Assembly: GCF_002099195.1 (NCBI RefSeq)
Contig: NZ_NBYX01000001.1
Span: 1 to 39,826, forward strand
From: Burkholderia puraquae
GTDB lineage: Bacteria > Pseudomonadota > Gammaproteobacteria > Burkholderiales > Burkholderiaceae
DNA length: 39,826 bases
Reading direction: 5' to 3'
Numbering within the stretch: position 1 is the first letter of the stretch; every line of letters begins with the position of its first letter. Position numbers and translations under genes: made by a program. A model generated the notes under the pieces. It was not told the DNA's origin. It saw nothing but the letters and a program-made list of their open reading frames with translations, and ran no database searches. Shown piece by piece: positions 18,592-26,954 of the stretch.

Positions 18592-19607
18592 ATGCACCCC
18601 GCTGGAAAAAGCGGCCGCCCGGCTCGAACTGGGGCGATTTCGGCCCCGACGATCAGAAGGGGCGACTGAACTGGCTGACGCCGGACAAGGTACTGCAGGG
18701 CGTCGCCGAGGTCCGGGAAGGGCTGTCGTTTTCGCTGAGCCTGCCGCTCGACGTGCCGCGCGGCGGCGGGCTGAACGCGCGGCGCCGGCCGCCGGCCGTG
18801 ATGCCGGCGCTCTTGGGCGGCAAGCCGTACTTCGGCTATCGCGCCGACGAACAGGTTGCGAATGCAACCGATGTGGTCTGCGACGATGCGTTCTGCATGC
18901 ACTCGCAGTTCTCGACGCAATGGGACGGCTTGTCGCACGTGGGCGGCCTGTTCGACGCCGACGACGACGGCGTACCTGAAATCGTGTTCTACAACGGTTT
19001 CCGGATGGGCGAGCATCTGCGGGTGCCGCAGGAAGGCGACGCGGCGGGCGGCGCGCGCGCGCTCGGCATCGAGGTGATGGCGCAGACGGGCGTGCAGGGG
19101 CGCGGTGTGCTGATCGACCTGCGGCGTCATTTCGGCGACGCGCGCACGAAGGTCGGCTTCGCGCAACTGCTGCAGGTGATGGAGGCGGACGGCGTGCAGG
19201 TCGAGCACGGCGATATCGTCTGCATTCACACCGGCTTCGCGGATCTGCTGCTGAACGACGGCGGCGGATCGCCGGCGACGGTCGCGAGCGCGTGCGTGCT
19301 GGACAGCAGCGATGCGCGGCTGCTGCAATGGATCGACGAATCGGGGCTGGCCGCGCTCGTGGCCGACAACCATGCGATCGAGGAACGGCCGCAGCATGCG
19401 CAGCCGCTCGCGCAACCGGGCGCATTGATGCCGCTGCACGAACTTTGCCTGTTCAAGCTCGGCATTCACCTCGGCGAGCTGTGGCATCTGACGCCGCTCG
19501 CGAACTGGCTGCATGCGCACCGCAGGAACCGGTTTCTGCTGACCGCGCCGCCATTGCATATCCGCGGCCTGGTCGGCGCGCCGGCGAATCCTGTCGCAAC
19601 CGTTTGA
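18588..19607 (+). CDS. Cyclase-family (kynurenine formamidase-like) metal hydrolase, first copy; TTG start
   Basis: A 339-residue protein of the PF04199 fold. Translation starts at TTG 18588, overlapping the previous stop as TTGA; GAAGGAGG at 18571-18578, nine bases upstream, is a near-perfect ribosome site, and the ATG at 18592 is out of frame. The metal-site segment reads FCMHSQFSTQWDGLSHVG: compared with the classical HxGTHxDxPxH motif, the middle His is replaced by Gln, as in a group of long cyclase-like proteins. Other landmarks are LPLDVPRGGG, GIEVMAQTGVQGRGV, HTGFADLL and MPLHELCLFKLGIHLGELW. Family members open lactams, lactones or formamides. The second copy at 26955 has the same length and is nearly identical in long stretches. 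Confidence 0.87.
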   Translation: MNAPRWKKRPPGSNWGDFGPDDQKGRLNWLTPDKVLQGVAEVREGLSFSLSLPLDVPRGGGLNARRRPPAVMPALLGGKPYFGYRADEQVANATDVVCDDAFCMHSQFSTQWDGLSHVGGLFDADDDGVPEIVFYNGFRMGEHLRVPQEGDAAGGARALGIEVMAQTGVQGRGVLIDLRRHFGDARTKVGFAQLLQVMEADGVQVEHGDIVCIHTGFADLLLNDGGGSPATVASACVLDSSDARLLQWIDESGLAALVADNHAIEERPQHAQPLAQPGALMPLHELCLFKLGIHLGELWHLTPLANWLHAHRRNRFLLTAPPLHIRGLVGAPANPVATV

Positions 19608-19610
19608 GCC

Positions 19611-19648
19611 TGCGGGCGGCTGCTGCGGCGGCCGCCCGCATTTTTTTT
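19611..19648 (+). terminator. Rho-independent terminator of the first catabolic operon
   Basis: A perfect 10-base-pair stem TGCGGGCGGC/GCCGCCCGCA (19611-19620 with 19631-19640), 10-base loop, followed at once by eight T (19641-19648). It begins 4 bases after the cyclase stop and closes the operon. Confidence 0.93.
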
Positions 19649-19683
19649 GCAATGCGATCGGCATGCACAAAGCGCAAACTCAA

Positions 19684-19843
19684 TTGCCGATTGGCAAGAT
19701 AATCGGAAGAATCGATGCAAAACGGCTGATTTAACTTAAAAATATCGCTCACTATCTAAAAAATATCGACGCGTCAAGATTGGACTATTCTTGTGCATTG
19801 CACTAAATATCAGGGGATTGCTCCGCTTGCGGAATATCGCAAT
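19684..19843. promoter_or_regulatory. LysR-gene upstream region with three inverted repeats
   Basis: This AT-richer region holds TTGCC-gatt-GGCAA (19684-19697), GTGCA-T-TGCAC just before the centre, and TCCGC-tt-GCGGA (19822-19833) nested inside ATTGC/GCAAT (19817-19821 and 19839-19843). Any of these could be LysR-type sites. The gene to the left runs toward this region and ends at the terminator, so autoregulation is the simplest role. Confidence 0.4.
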
Positions 19844-19889
19844 GGTAATCGGAGGCGGTGATTAACCTGTTTAGTGGATGGTCGCAAAC

Positions 19890-20819
19890 ATGAATCTACG
19901 TTCGATCGATCTGAACCTGCTGGTCATACTCGATGCGCTGTTGACGGAGAAACAGGTCACACGGGCAGGCCTGAAGGTCGGGCTCACGCAGCCGGCCGTC
20001 AGCAATGCGCTGGCGCGGCTGCGGTTTGTGTTCAAGGACGAGATCCTGGCGCGCACTGCCGTCGGCATGGAATTGACGCCGCGCGCGCAGGCGCTGGCCA
20101 TGCCGATTCGACAGATCATGCAACAAATCGAGGAATTATTTGAATCGGATTATCAATTCAATGCATTTACGTCCGAGCGCCATTTTACGGTGCGCATGTC
20201 GGATCTCACCGAGCTGCTTTTACTGCCGGCCCTGCTGCGCTGCATGCGATTGACCAGCCCGAATATCGGCATGGACGTCGTGCACATGAGCGCCGCCAAG
20301 ACTGCCGACGCGCTCGAATCGGGGCTGCTCGACCTGGCGATCAGCGCGGGTCTCGAACATTCGGGCACGCTGTCGTCGCAAATCGTGTTTCATGACCGGA
20401 TGGTCTGCGTGATGAGCCGCAGTCATCCGGACGCGGGCAAGCCGCTGACGATCGACCGGTTCCTCGCGCTCGATTTCCTCAACGTGACGATCAACCCGGT
20501 CGATCACAGCCTGATCGACAACCTGCTCGCGAACATGAACTGCACGCGGCGCATCGCGCTCAACGTGCCGCACTGGCTCGTCGTGCCGAACATGCTCGAT
20601 GCGTTGCCGTACGCGGTGATCATGTCCGAGCGGCATGCGGTGAGTCTCGACGATGCGCGGCTCGTGATCCGCGAACTGCCGCTCGCGATGGAGCCCGTCG
20701 CGTGGTCGCTGTACTGGCACCGCCGCTACGACGGCAGCAACGCGCACGCGTGGCTGCGCGGCCGCATCGTCGAGGTCGCGGAAGCGCTCGAGCGGCACGG
20801 CGTCGCGGCGGAGGCTTAG
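19890..20819 (+). CDS. LysR-type transcriptional regulator (NodD/LeuO-like branch)
   Basis: A 309-residue DNA-binding protein. ATG 19890 gives the classic start MNLRSIDLNLLVILDALLTE; ATG 19878 would add four residues and cannot be excluded. The winged helix-turn-helix spans about 1-65 (VTRAGLKVGLTQPAVSNALARLR is the recognition part), and the rest is the inducer-binding domain, with LESGLLDLAISAGLE and FHDRMVCVMSRSHP. It sits between the two copies of the four-gene pathway, convergent with the exported PrpD-like gene (8-base gap). It likely senses a pathway substrate and may control the first operon even though that operon starts about 4.9 kb upstream; this is inference. Confidence 0.9.
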   Translation: MNLRSIDLNLLVILDALLTEKQVTRAGLKVGLTQPAVSNALARLRFVFKDEILARTAVGMELTPRAQALAMPIRQIMQQIEELFESDYQFNAFTSERHFTVRMSDLTELLLLPALLRCMRLTSPNIGMDVVHMSAAKTADALESGLLDLAISAGLEHSGTLSSQIVFHDRMVCVMSRSHPDAGKPLTIDRFLALDFLNVTINPVDHSLIDNLLANMNCTRRIALNVPHWLVVPNMLDALPYAVIMSERHAVSLDDARLVIRELPLAMEPVAWSLYWHRRYDGSNAHAWLRGRIVEVAEALERHGVAAEA

Positions 20820-20827
20820 CCCCCGGG

Positions 20828-22285
20828 TCAGCCGACGACGAGCAGCGGGGGCAGTGTCGCGACGTCGGGCTGTTCGTCGAGCCGCCACAGGTAATCGAGC
20901 GCCGCGCGGATCTGCGCCGGTTTCCAGTGCCGCCGGCAGTTCTTCGTGAACTTCGCGTCGTAGTCGTCGCGCCGCATTGGCCGCGTCGGCGAGCCGGGCA
21001 ACTCGTCCACCTGCTTCGCGCAGATCGTGCCGTCTTCGCACACGGCCATCACCCGGTTCGGCGCCTGCGCCGGATAGCGCGCGGTCAGCGCCGGGTCCTC
21101 GCGCACCGTGATCCGCTCGATCAGCGCGAGCAGCGCCGGATCGTGCAGCGCGTCGTGCCGGTAGCTTTCGGTCGTGATGTCGCCGTCGAGCATCGCACGC
21201 GCAACGATGTACGGCAGGCTGTGATCGGCCGTCTCGTGGGTCGACGGTGCCCATTTTTCGCGGTCGCGGCCGGCCGTCACGTAGCCGACCCCGGTCGTGT
21301 GGATCTCGATGCGCCGGATGCGGCGCAGGTCGCCAACCTGCGCGGCGACGTCGATCGCGGCCGGAATCGCGGTTTGCGTGAGCCCTTGCGCGGGATAGAA
21401 CTTCACGAAGCACTTGCCGATCCGGAATGCGCCGCCGCGCCCGCCGAATTCGCGCGTGTCGATGGCGAACGGCCCGGACACCTGCGGAAAGAACCCCGCC
21501 ATGCCTTCGAAGATCGGTGCGGGGCCGGTCAGCCCGGCGCGCGCGAGCTGCGTCGAGAACACTGCGTTGCGCGCCGCGTCCGCATCGGCGAGCGCCTTCC
21601 AGTTCGACAACTGCTGGACGCGCGTCTGGTTCAGCGCGAGATGGCTGTTGATCGACAGGTTCACTGCCTGCACCAGTTGCGGCGCGGGCATGCGCATCAG
21701 CTTGCCGGCGGCAAGCGCGACGGCGGGCAGGCTGTAGCACGTGTGGTCCCAGCCGCGCGGGCTGATCGCGGCGGCGTCCATCAGCCGGCATGCGATCTCG
21801 TACGCGATCGCGATCGACAGGATCAGGTCGCGGCCGTTCGCGTGCTGCGCTTCGGCGACGGCGAGGCACGCGGACATGTTGTCGCTCGGATGGCCGGTCT
21901 CCTTGCCGGCGTACGCGTCGTTGAAATCGTAGTAGCGCAGCGCGGTGCCGGTCGCGAACGCGGCGAGATCGGGGCTCGTGCGCTGGTTCGTGCCGACGAT
22001 CGTCGACACGCCGCCCGGCGACGCGAGCGCTGCGTCGCGCGCGATTCGCACCGGGCGTTCGTCGTGCGCGGCGATCGCGCAGCCGAGCGCATCGATCAGG
22101 TGGGCCTTAATCGTCTCGATCGTCGCGGCGTCGAGGTCACGATACTGCAGCCCGGCCGCGTAGTCGGCGAGCTGTTGCGCGAGATCCGGGCGGTCGGCGG
22201 CGAGCAGCGTGCCGGCGCGGGCCCGGGCGAGCGGCAGCGCGAGCGCCGCGCCGGTCAGGGTGGCAAGGAAGTAGCGGCGGTTCAT
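20828..22285 (-). CDS. PrpD-like (2-methylcitrate dehydratase family) protein with an export signal
   Basis: A 485-residue member of the MmgE/PrpD family. The motif RYYDFNDAYAGKETGHPSDN (117-136) and the later ETADHSLPYIVARAMLDGD match PrpD (2-methylcitrate dehydratase) much better than the first copy does. Unusually, the protein begins MNRRYFLATLTGAALALPLARARAG: a twin-arginine motif RRYFLA, a hydrophobic stretch and an AxA cleavage site (ARA-G, residues 22-25). The family is normally cytoplasmic, so a periplasmic, Tat-folded dehydratase or isomerase is implied. It is the last gene of a minus-strand group (lyase, porin, this gene) and begins 45 bases after the porin stop, so both may act on the incoming substrate in the periplasm. 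Confidence 0.88.
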   Translation of the reverse strand: MNRRYFLATLTGAALALPLARARAGTLLAADRPDLAQQLADYAAGLQYRDLDAATIETIKAHLIDALGCAIAAHDERPVRIARDAALASPGGVSTIVGTNQRTSPDLAAFATGTALRYYDFNDAYAGKETGHPSDNMSACLAVAEAQHANGRDLILSIAIAYEIACRLMDAAAISPRGWDHTCYSLPAVALAAGKLMRMPAPQLVQAVNLSINSHLALNQTRVQQLSNWKALADADAARNAVFSTQLARAGLTGPAPIFEGMAGFFPQVSGPFAIDTREFGGRGGAFRIGKCFVKFYPAQGLTQTAIPAAIDVAAQVGDLRRIRRIEIHTTGVGYVTAGRDREKWAPSTHETADHSLPYIVARAMLDGDITTESYRHDALHDPALLALIERITVREDPALTARYPAQAPNRVMAVCEDGTICAKQVDELPGSPTRPMRRDDYDAKFTKNCRRHWKPAQIRAALDYLWRLDEQPDVATLPPLLVVG

Positions 22286-22330
22286 GGTGCGATGACTCCG
22301 GAGGTTCCTGAAACGGGGGGGGAAGCGAGC

Positions 22331-23413
22331 TCAGAACAGCTTGCGCAGGCCAAGTGCTGCGCCTGCGCTGCTGGCGCGGTCGGCGGCCAGCGTGTAGTGG
22401 AGGAAGCTGTAGTTGTAGTTGTCGAAATCGAGCGCGGCGCGGCGCGCGTAGCCGCTCGCCAGGTAAAGCGTGACGGCTTTCGACAGGAAGTAGTTCAGCT
22501 GCAGCGTGACCTGCTGCGGGTTGGCGGGGTGCGGTGCGCTTGCGTGCGCGCTCGGCGGGTTCTGCGTGCGGATGTCCTCGTAATAGAACGCGCCGACCGC
22601 TTGCAGGAACGGGGTGATCGCGTAGCGCACGCCGGCCCACCAGAACGTGTAGCGCGTCACGACCGATGGCGTTGCGACGCCGCTTTGGCCGTGCGTGACG
22701 CCGGCCAGCAGTTGTGCGCGGTCGACGGACACGATCGCGGCGGCGGCGTAGCGGCGGAAATGCGCGAAGCCGCCCGGCTGCGGCGTGTTGACGTTGTCGA
22801 ATGCGGCGGCGAACGAGAAGGTGCCGCCGGCATAGTCGAAGCCGGCGCCGTACGCGGCGTTCGACTGGAATGCGCCGGGCGTGCCGCCGAACGAATAGTG
22901 CGTTTCGAGCGTCAGCGAGCCGATCTTCGCCAGGTACTTGGCGACGTTGTTCTCGCGGAAATTGACGCCGACGATCGCGCCGGCCGGCTCGTACAGCGTC
23001 GAGTACGCACCCGTCGGCGAATAGGGCTCCATGACGTCGAACAGCGTCGAGTACTGGTGGCCGAGCCGCAACGCGCCCCAGTGCTCGTGCTGCAGCCCGA
23101 CCCACGCAGAGCGGTCGAAGCCGCCCGCACCGGTGCCGGTGCCGTTGTTCAGGTTGATCCCGCTTTCGAGCCGGAACGCGGCCTGCCAGCCGCCACCGAG
23201 ATCCTCGACGCCCTTCAGGCCCCAGCGCGAGCCGCTCTTGCCGCCCGACGCCATTCGCACGAGCGATGCCGACGACTTGTCGCCGGGCGCGGCCTGGTGG
23301 GTGAGGAATTCCGTATAGATGTCGGCCACGCCATACAGCGTGATCGTGCTTTGCGCGCAGGCGCTGGCCGAAACGAGGCCCAGTCCGCACAGTGCGGACA
23401 CTCGCTTGCCCAT
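22331..23413 (-). CDS. Outer-membrane porin (Gram-negative porin family 4)
   Basis: A 360-residue trimeric beta-barrel porin. It has a signal peptide (MGKRVSALCGLGLVSASACAQ), the typical mature start STITLYGVADIYTEF, the segment GSRWGLKGVEDLGGGWQAAFRLESG common to Burkholderia OpcP-type porins, a constriction-loop region EPYSPTGAYST, and a final Phe needed for outer-membrane insertion. AAGGAG precedes the start. It lies between the CitE-like and PrpD-like genes on the same strand, so it probably admits the substrate of this pathway. Selectivity cannot be read from sequence. Confidence 0.93.
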   Translation of the reverse strand: MGKRVSALCGLGLVSASACAQSTITLYGVADIYTEFLTHQAAPGDKSSASLVRMASGGKSGSRWGLKGVEDLGGGWQAAFRLESGINLNNGTGTGAGGFDRSAWVGLQHEHWGALRLGHQYSTLFDVMEPYSPTGAYSTLYEPAGAIVGVNFRENNVAKYLAKIGSLTLETHYSFGGTPGAFQSNAAYGAGFDYAGGTFSFAAAFDNVNTPQPGGFAHFRRYAAAAIVSVDRAQLLAGVTHGQSGVATPSVVTRYTFWWAGVRYAITPFLQAVGAFYYEDIRTQNPPSAHASAPHPANPQQVTLQLNYFLSKAVTLYLASGYARRAALDFDNYNYSFLHYTLAADRASSAGAALGLRKLF

Positions 23414-23555
23414 GGCTTGTCTCCTTCGTGGGTTTGTTATTTATTTGATTGCCGCGCTGCGCCGGTCGAGCAGCGCGGCGGTGCTGCGGGGCGACGCTAT
23501 CCGGGCCGGGCGGCGAACGGGCCGCGTCGTGGCGGAACGGGCGTGTGCGGCACGC

Positions 23556-23575
23556 GACCTGCGCATGCGCAGGTC
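23556..23575. promoter_or_regulatory. Perfect 20-base palindrome upstream of the porin
   Basis: GACCTGCGCA pairs with TGCGCAGGTC with no spacer. It lies in the 202-base gap between the end of the CitE-like gene and the porin start, 143 bases before the porin. It could be an operator for separate porin control or a processing/termination hairpin for the lyase transcript. No T run is seen on the minus strand. Confidence 0.5.
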
Positions 23576-23615
23576 ACGCAGCTACGAAACGCAGCGATGA
23601 GGGCCTGCGCTCGCA

Positions 23616-24518
23616 TCACCGGGACGTGCCGTCGGCACGCGCCTGCACGGCCGCGTGACGCGCGAGCACACGCTTCGCACGGGCGACGCCGGGTGCGTCG
23701 ATCATCCGGCCGTCGACGCGCAGCGCGCCGCGTCCGTTCGCGCGGGCGTCGTCGTAGGCGGCCAGCAGCGCGTTCGCGTCGCGCACCGCGTCATCGTCGG
23801 GCCGGAACGCGCGGTTCAGCGCGCCGACCTGCAGCGGATGGATGCACGTTGCGCCTGCATAGCCCAGCTCCGCGGACGCGCGCGCGGTGCGTTCGAATGC
23901 GTCGAGATCGCGCAGCTCGTCGAGGCCGCCGATCAGGCCGAGCGGCAGGATGCCGGCGGCGCGCGCGGCGATGATCAGCAACTGCTTCGGCACGCGCAGC
24001 ACGTCGGCGCCCGCGCCGCTTTCGCAGTTCAGCGCGAAATCGCCGCCACCCAGCATCATCGCGACGACGCGAGGCGACGCACGCGCGATCCGGTCCATTG
24101 CCTGGAATGCGCGCGGCGTTTCGACGATCGCGACGATCCGCGTGCCGCCGGGCGGCGCGCCGGCTTCCTCCTCGAGCGTAGCCAGCAGTTCGTCGATCGC
24201 CTCGACGTGCGAGCCGCCGCGCACCTTCGGCAGCACGACGCCGTCCACGCCGGCCCGGACGGCCGCACGCAGGTCGGGCACCAGCAGGTCGAGCGGGCCG
24301 TTGGCGCGCACCAGCACGTTGCGGCCGGGCGCGCGCAATGCCGGCACGGCGTCGGCCAGCCCGTCGCGGGCAGCCTCCTTGCACGCGGGCGGGACGCTGT
24401 CCTCGAGGTCGAGGATCAGCGCATCGGCGTCGCTCGCGGCGGCCGATGCGACGAAACGGGGGACGTGGGCGGGGACGTAAAGCAGCGAGCGCCAGACGGG
24501 CTGGGATGGCGAATTCAT
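23616..24518 (-). CDS. HpcH/HpaI (CitE-like) acyl-CoA lyase, second copy
   Basis: A 300-residue lyase of the same family as the protein at 16241. Active-site landmarks are YVPAHVPRF, LDLEDSVPP (36-44), Arg71 in LVRANGP, Glu133 in AIVETPRAF, Asp160 in LGGGDFALN and CIHPLQVGALN. It differs strongly from the first copy (GGGDFALNC in place of GESDLRADL), so the two may accept different CoA esters. It is the first gene on the minus side of the divergent IclR-controlled promoter; an operator palindrome begins 12 bases upstream of its ATG. Confidence 0.9.
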   Translation of the reverse strand: MNSPSQPVWRSLLYVPAHVPRFVASAAASDADALILDLEDSVPPACKEAARDGLADAVPALRAPGRNVLVRANGPLDLLVPDLRAAVRAGVDGVVLPKVRGGSHVEAIDELLATLEEEAGAPPGGTRIVAIVETPRAFQAMDRIARASPRVVAMMLGGGDFALNCESGAGADVLRVPKQLLIIAARAAGILPLGLIGGLDELRDLDAFERTARASAELGYAGATCIHPLQVGALNRAFRPDDDAVRDANALLAAYDDARANGRGALRVDGRMIDAPGVARAKRVLARHAAVQARADGTSR

Positions 24519-24529
24519 CAGTTCTCTCT

Positions 24530-24554
24530 AAAAATGAAAGTCACTTTCATTTTT
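24530..24554. promoter_or_regulatory. IclR/KdgR-type operator 1 (lyase side)
   Basis: A perfect 25-base palindrome: AAAAATGAAAGT, central C, ACTTTCATTTTT. The core AATGAAA...TTTCATT fits the KdgR-type IclR-family box (AATGAAAC-N3-GTTTCATT). It ends 12 bases from the lyase start codon, where bound protein would block the ribosome site and early transcript. Confidence 0.8.
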
Positions 24555-24648
24555 GTGATGGATGACCCCATTCGTCAAGATTATCGTTAACGCCTAGTTT
24601 CAAAGGGGATTGCGCGACGATGAGCGCGCGAAGCTGCACGGATTCATG

Positions 24649-24692
24649 TTGATGTCATCGAGGATGTGCGTATAATGAAAGTGACTTTCATT
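24649..24692 (+). promoter_or_regulatory. iclR promoter overlapped by IclR/KdgR-type operator 2
   Basis: TTGATG (24649-24654), 16 bases, TATAAT (24671-24676) is a strong sigma-70 promoter facing the regulator gene. The perfect 19-base palindrome AATGAAAGT-G-ACTTTCATT (24674-24692) starts inside the -10 box, so the regulator probably represses itself. Its core differs from operator 1 only at the central base. Confidence 0.8.
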
Positions 24693-24749
24693 TTTCGGGT
24701 GCCGGCCGCCGCCACGCGGCACGTATGCCCGGCATCGCACGAGGTGGAC

Positions 24750-25514
24750 ATGAGCAAGGTGGAGACAAACAATCCGGCCGAGGGCGGCGTGGCCGCGGTC
24801 AACCGCGCGCTGACCGCGCTGCTGGCGTTCGGCAATGCACCCGGCGGGCTGATGCTTGCGCAGGTCAGCGAGGAGACGGGGCTCAACATGAGCACGCTGT
24901 TGCGGATGTTCGAATCGCTCGAGCAGTTCCGCTTCATCAAGCGCCTGCCGGACGGGCGCTACGTGCTGGGGCCCGCCGTGTTCCAGCTCGGGATGATGTA
25001 TCGCGAGTCGTTCCAGCTGCGGGCGTACGTGATGCCGATCCTGTCGAAGCTGTCGGTGGCAACCGGCGAGACGGCCGCGTTTTACGTGCGCGAAGGCGAC
25101 CAGCGCGTGTGCCTGTTCCGCATCCAGGCCCAGCGCTCGGTGCGGACGCATCTGCGCGAGGGCGACCGCTTCCCGCTCGACGTCGGTGCGGCCGGGCGCG
25201 TGCTGCTTGCATTCAGCGGCACGCGCGGCGGCGACTACGAGAAGACGGCCGAGCAGGGCTACGCGGTGTCGATTGCCGAGCGCGACCCGGAAAGCGCGGC
25301 GATCGCGTGCCCGGCGTTCGGCGTCGGCCGCGTGCTGAGCGGCGCGATTTCGCTCGGCGTGCCGCGCTATCGCTTCAACAAGAAGGTGCAGGCCGACTAC
25401 CTGCCGTACGTGCAGGCGGCCGCCGCCGAGCTGACGCATGCGCTGGGCGGCGATCTGCCCGCCGCGGGCGGGGCATTCCGGGCGGCCGACCAGCTCGGCG
25501 AGCTGCTCGAGTAA
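24750..25514 (+). CDS. IclR-family transcriptional regulator of the second pathway copy
   Basis: A 254-residue regulator. The start at ATG 24750 (MSKVETNNPAEGG) follows GAGGTGG; the frame stays open further upstream but an earlier start would lie within the operator. Residues about 14-75 form the winged helix-turn-helix (VNRALTALLAFGNAPGGLMLAQVSEETGLNMSTLLRMFESLEQF), and residues about 85-250 the GAF-like effector domain with HLREGDRFPLDVGAAGRVLLAF. It stands between divergent gene groups with two matching palindromes, the usual layout for a local IclR repressor or activator. Its effector is probably the substrate or an intermediate of the flanking enzymes. Confidence 0.93.
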   Translation: MSKVETNNPAEGGVAAVNRALTALLAFGNAPGGLMLAQVSEETGLNMSTLLRMFESLEQFRFIKRLPDGRYVLGPAVFQLGMMYRESFQLRAYVMPILSKLSVATGETAAFYVREGDQRVCLFRIQAQRSVRTHLREGDRFPLDVGAAGRVLLAFSGTRGGDYEKTAEQGYAVSIAERDPESAAIACPAFGVGRVLSGAISLGVPRYRFNKKVQADYLPYVQAAAAELTHALGGDLPAAGGAFRAADQLGELLE

Positions 25515-25587
25515 CGCCGTGCGCGGCTGAGCGCGCGGCCTTGCCCGCATTCCACGTCGAACGACACACACCAACCAGGAGACAAGC

Positions 25588-26868
25588 ATGTTCGTTCCCG
25601 ATCCGCAGGCCGCTCACGCGGCCGGCGCGCGCCGTCGCGCGTCCACCGGCCCGATCCATCCGAAACCGTTCGACGCCGGCGCGCAGGGGCCGCTCGCGTG
25701 CGTGCGCGTCGTCGACCTGTCGCGCCTGATGGCGGGCAACATGCTGAGCGTGCAGCTCGCCGATTTCGGCGCGGACGTCGTGAAGGTCGAGAGCGAGCGC
25801 GGCGATACGCTGCGCGCGGTCGGCGCGGGCGGGATCAGCACGAACTGGAAGGTGTACGGGCGCAACAAGCGCAGCGTATGCGTCGACCTGCGCGCGCCGG
25901 AGGGGATCGACATCGTCCGCCGGCTGGTGCGCGACGCGGACGTGTTCGTCGAGAGCTTCAAGCCCGGCGTCGCCGAGAAGATGGGGCTCGGCCCGGACGA
26001 CCTGCTCGCGATTCGTCCCGGGCTGGTGATCGCGCGGATCTCGGGCTGGGGGCAGACCGGGCCGTACCGCCACAAGCCTGGCTTCGGCACGCTCGCGGAA
26101 GGGTACGCGGGGTTCGCGGCGATCAACGGCTTCGCCGATCGTGAGCCGGTGCTGCCGCCGATGTTCCTCGGCGACATGACGGCCGGGCTGTCCGGGGCGA
26201 TCGCCGTGCTGGTCGCGCTGCATGCGCGCGATGCGCACGGCGCGGCGGGGCAGGTGATCGACGTGTCGCTGTTCGAGCCGCTGCTGTCGATCCTCGGGCC
26301 GGCCGCCGCGAACTACGTCATGTCGGGCGAGATCAAGGCGCGCACCGGCAGCCGCTCGTCGAATACCGCGCCGCGCAACGCGTACCGCACCCGCGACGGC
26401 AAGTGGCTGTGCCTGTCGAGCTCGACGCAGGCGATGGCCGAGCGGCTGTTCCGCGCGATCGGCCGCGCGGACCTGATCGACGATCCGCGCTACGCGACCA
26501 ACGTGCAGCGCGTGCAGCACGCGGAGGCGCTCGATGCGATCGTCGGCGAATTCATCGCCGCGCGCGATCTCGACGCCAATCTCGCGTTCTTCGAGCAAGC
26601 GGGCGTGACGGCCGGGCCGATCCACGATATCGCACAAATCGTTCAGGATCACTACGTGATTGAGCGCGAAGCGCTCGTCGAGCTGCCGGACGACGACGTC
26701 GGCAGCCTGCCGATGCACAACATCACGCCGCGCCTGTCCGCCACGCCCGGCACGTTTCGCCGGCCGGCGCCCGCGCTCGGCGAGAACAATCGCGAGATCC
26801 TGATGCCGCTGCTCGGCGAACACGAGTACGAGCGGCTCGCCGGGCTGGGCGTGATCCGCACGCGCTAG
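25588..26868 (+). CDS. Class III (CaiB/BaiF) CoA-transferase, second copy
   Basis: A 426-residue relative of the protein at 15006. AGGAGA precedes ATG 25588. Landmarks are VRVVDLSRLMAGNMLSVQLADFG, ADVVKVESERGDTLR, GRNKRSVCVDLRAPEG, ESFKPGVAEKMGLG, KPGFGTLAEGYAGFAAING and the likely catalytic Asp196 in MFLGDMTAGLSGA. A 30-residue N-terminal extension is absent from most family members. It starts 73 bases after the iclR stop and 86 bases before the second cyclase, so it probably belongs to the IclR-controlled plus-strand group. It would make the CoA ester cleaved by the lyase at 23616. Confidence 0.9.
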   Translation: MFVPDPQAAHAAGARRRASTGPIHPKPFDAGAQGPLACVRVVDLSRLMAGNMLSVQLADFGADVVKVESERGDTLRAVGAGGISTNWKVYGRNKRSVCVDLRAPEGIDIVRRLVRDADVFVESFKPGVAEKMGLGPDDLLAIRPGLVIARISGWGQTGPYRHKPGFGTLAEGYAGFAAINGFADREPVLPPMFLGDMTAGLSGAIAVLVALHARDAHGAAGQVIDVSLFEPLLSILGPAAANYVMSGEIKARTGSRSSNTAPRNAYRTRDGKWLCLSSSTQAMAERLFRAIGRADLIDDPRYATNVQRVQHAEALDAIVGEFIAARDLDANLAFFEQAGVTAGPIHDIAQIVQDHYVIEREALVELPDDDVGSLPMHNITPRLSATPGTFRRPAPALGENNREILMPLLGEHEYERLAGLGVIRTR

Positions 26869-26954
26869 GCGAGAAACCTCGGGCGCGACGCGGCCGCGAA
26901 GGACGGTCCCGCGCGCCGGCCGCCGCACCCTGGACATTGCATGGAGGAGACACC

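Noticed and set aside
20702..23974. Plus-strand open frame of 1090 codons across the PrpD-like and porin genes
   Set aside because: It is antisense to two clear genes and consists of Arg/Ala/Gly-rich low-complexity sequence without any family pattern.
24666..24749. Upstream start for the IclR-family gene
   Set aside because: It would place the -10 box and the operator inside the coding region, and the added residues do not resemble the family.
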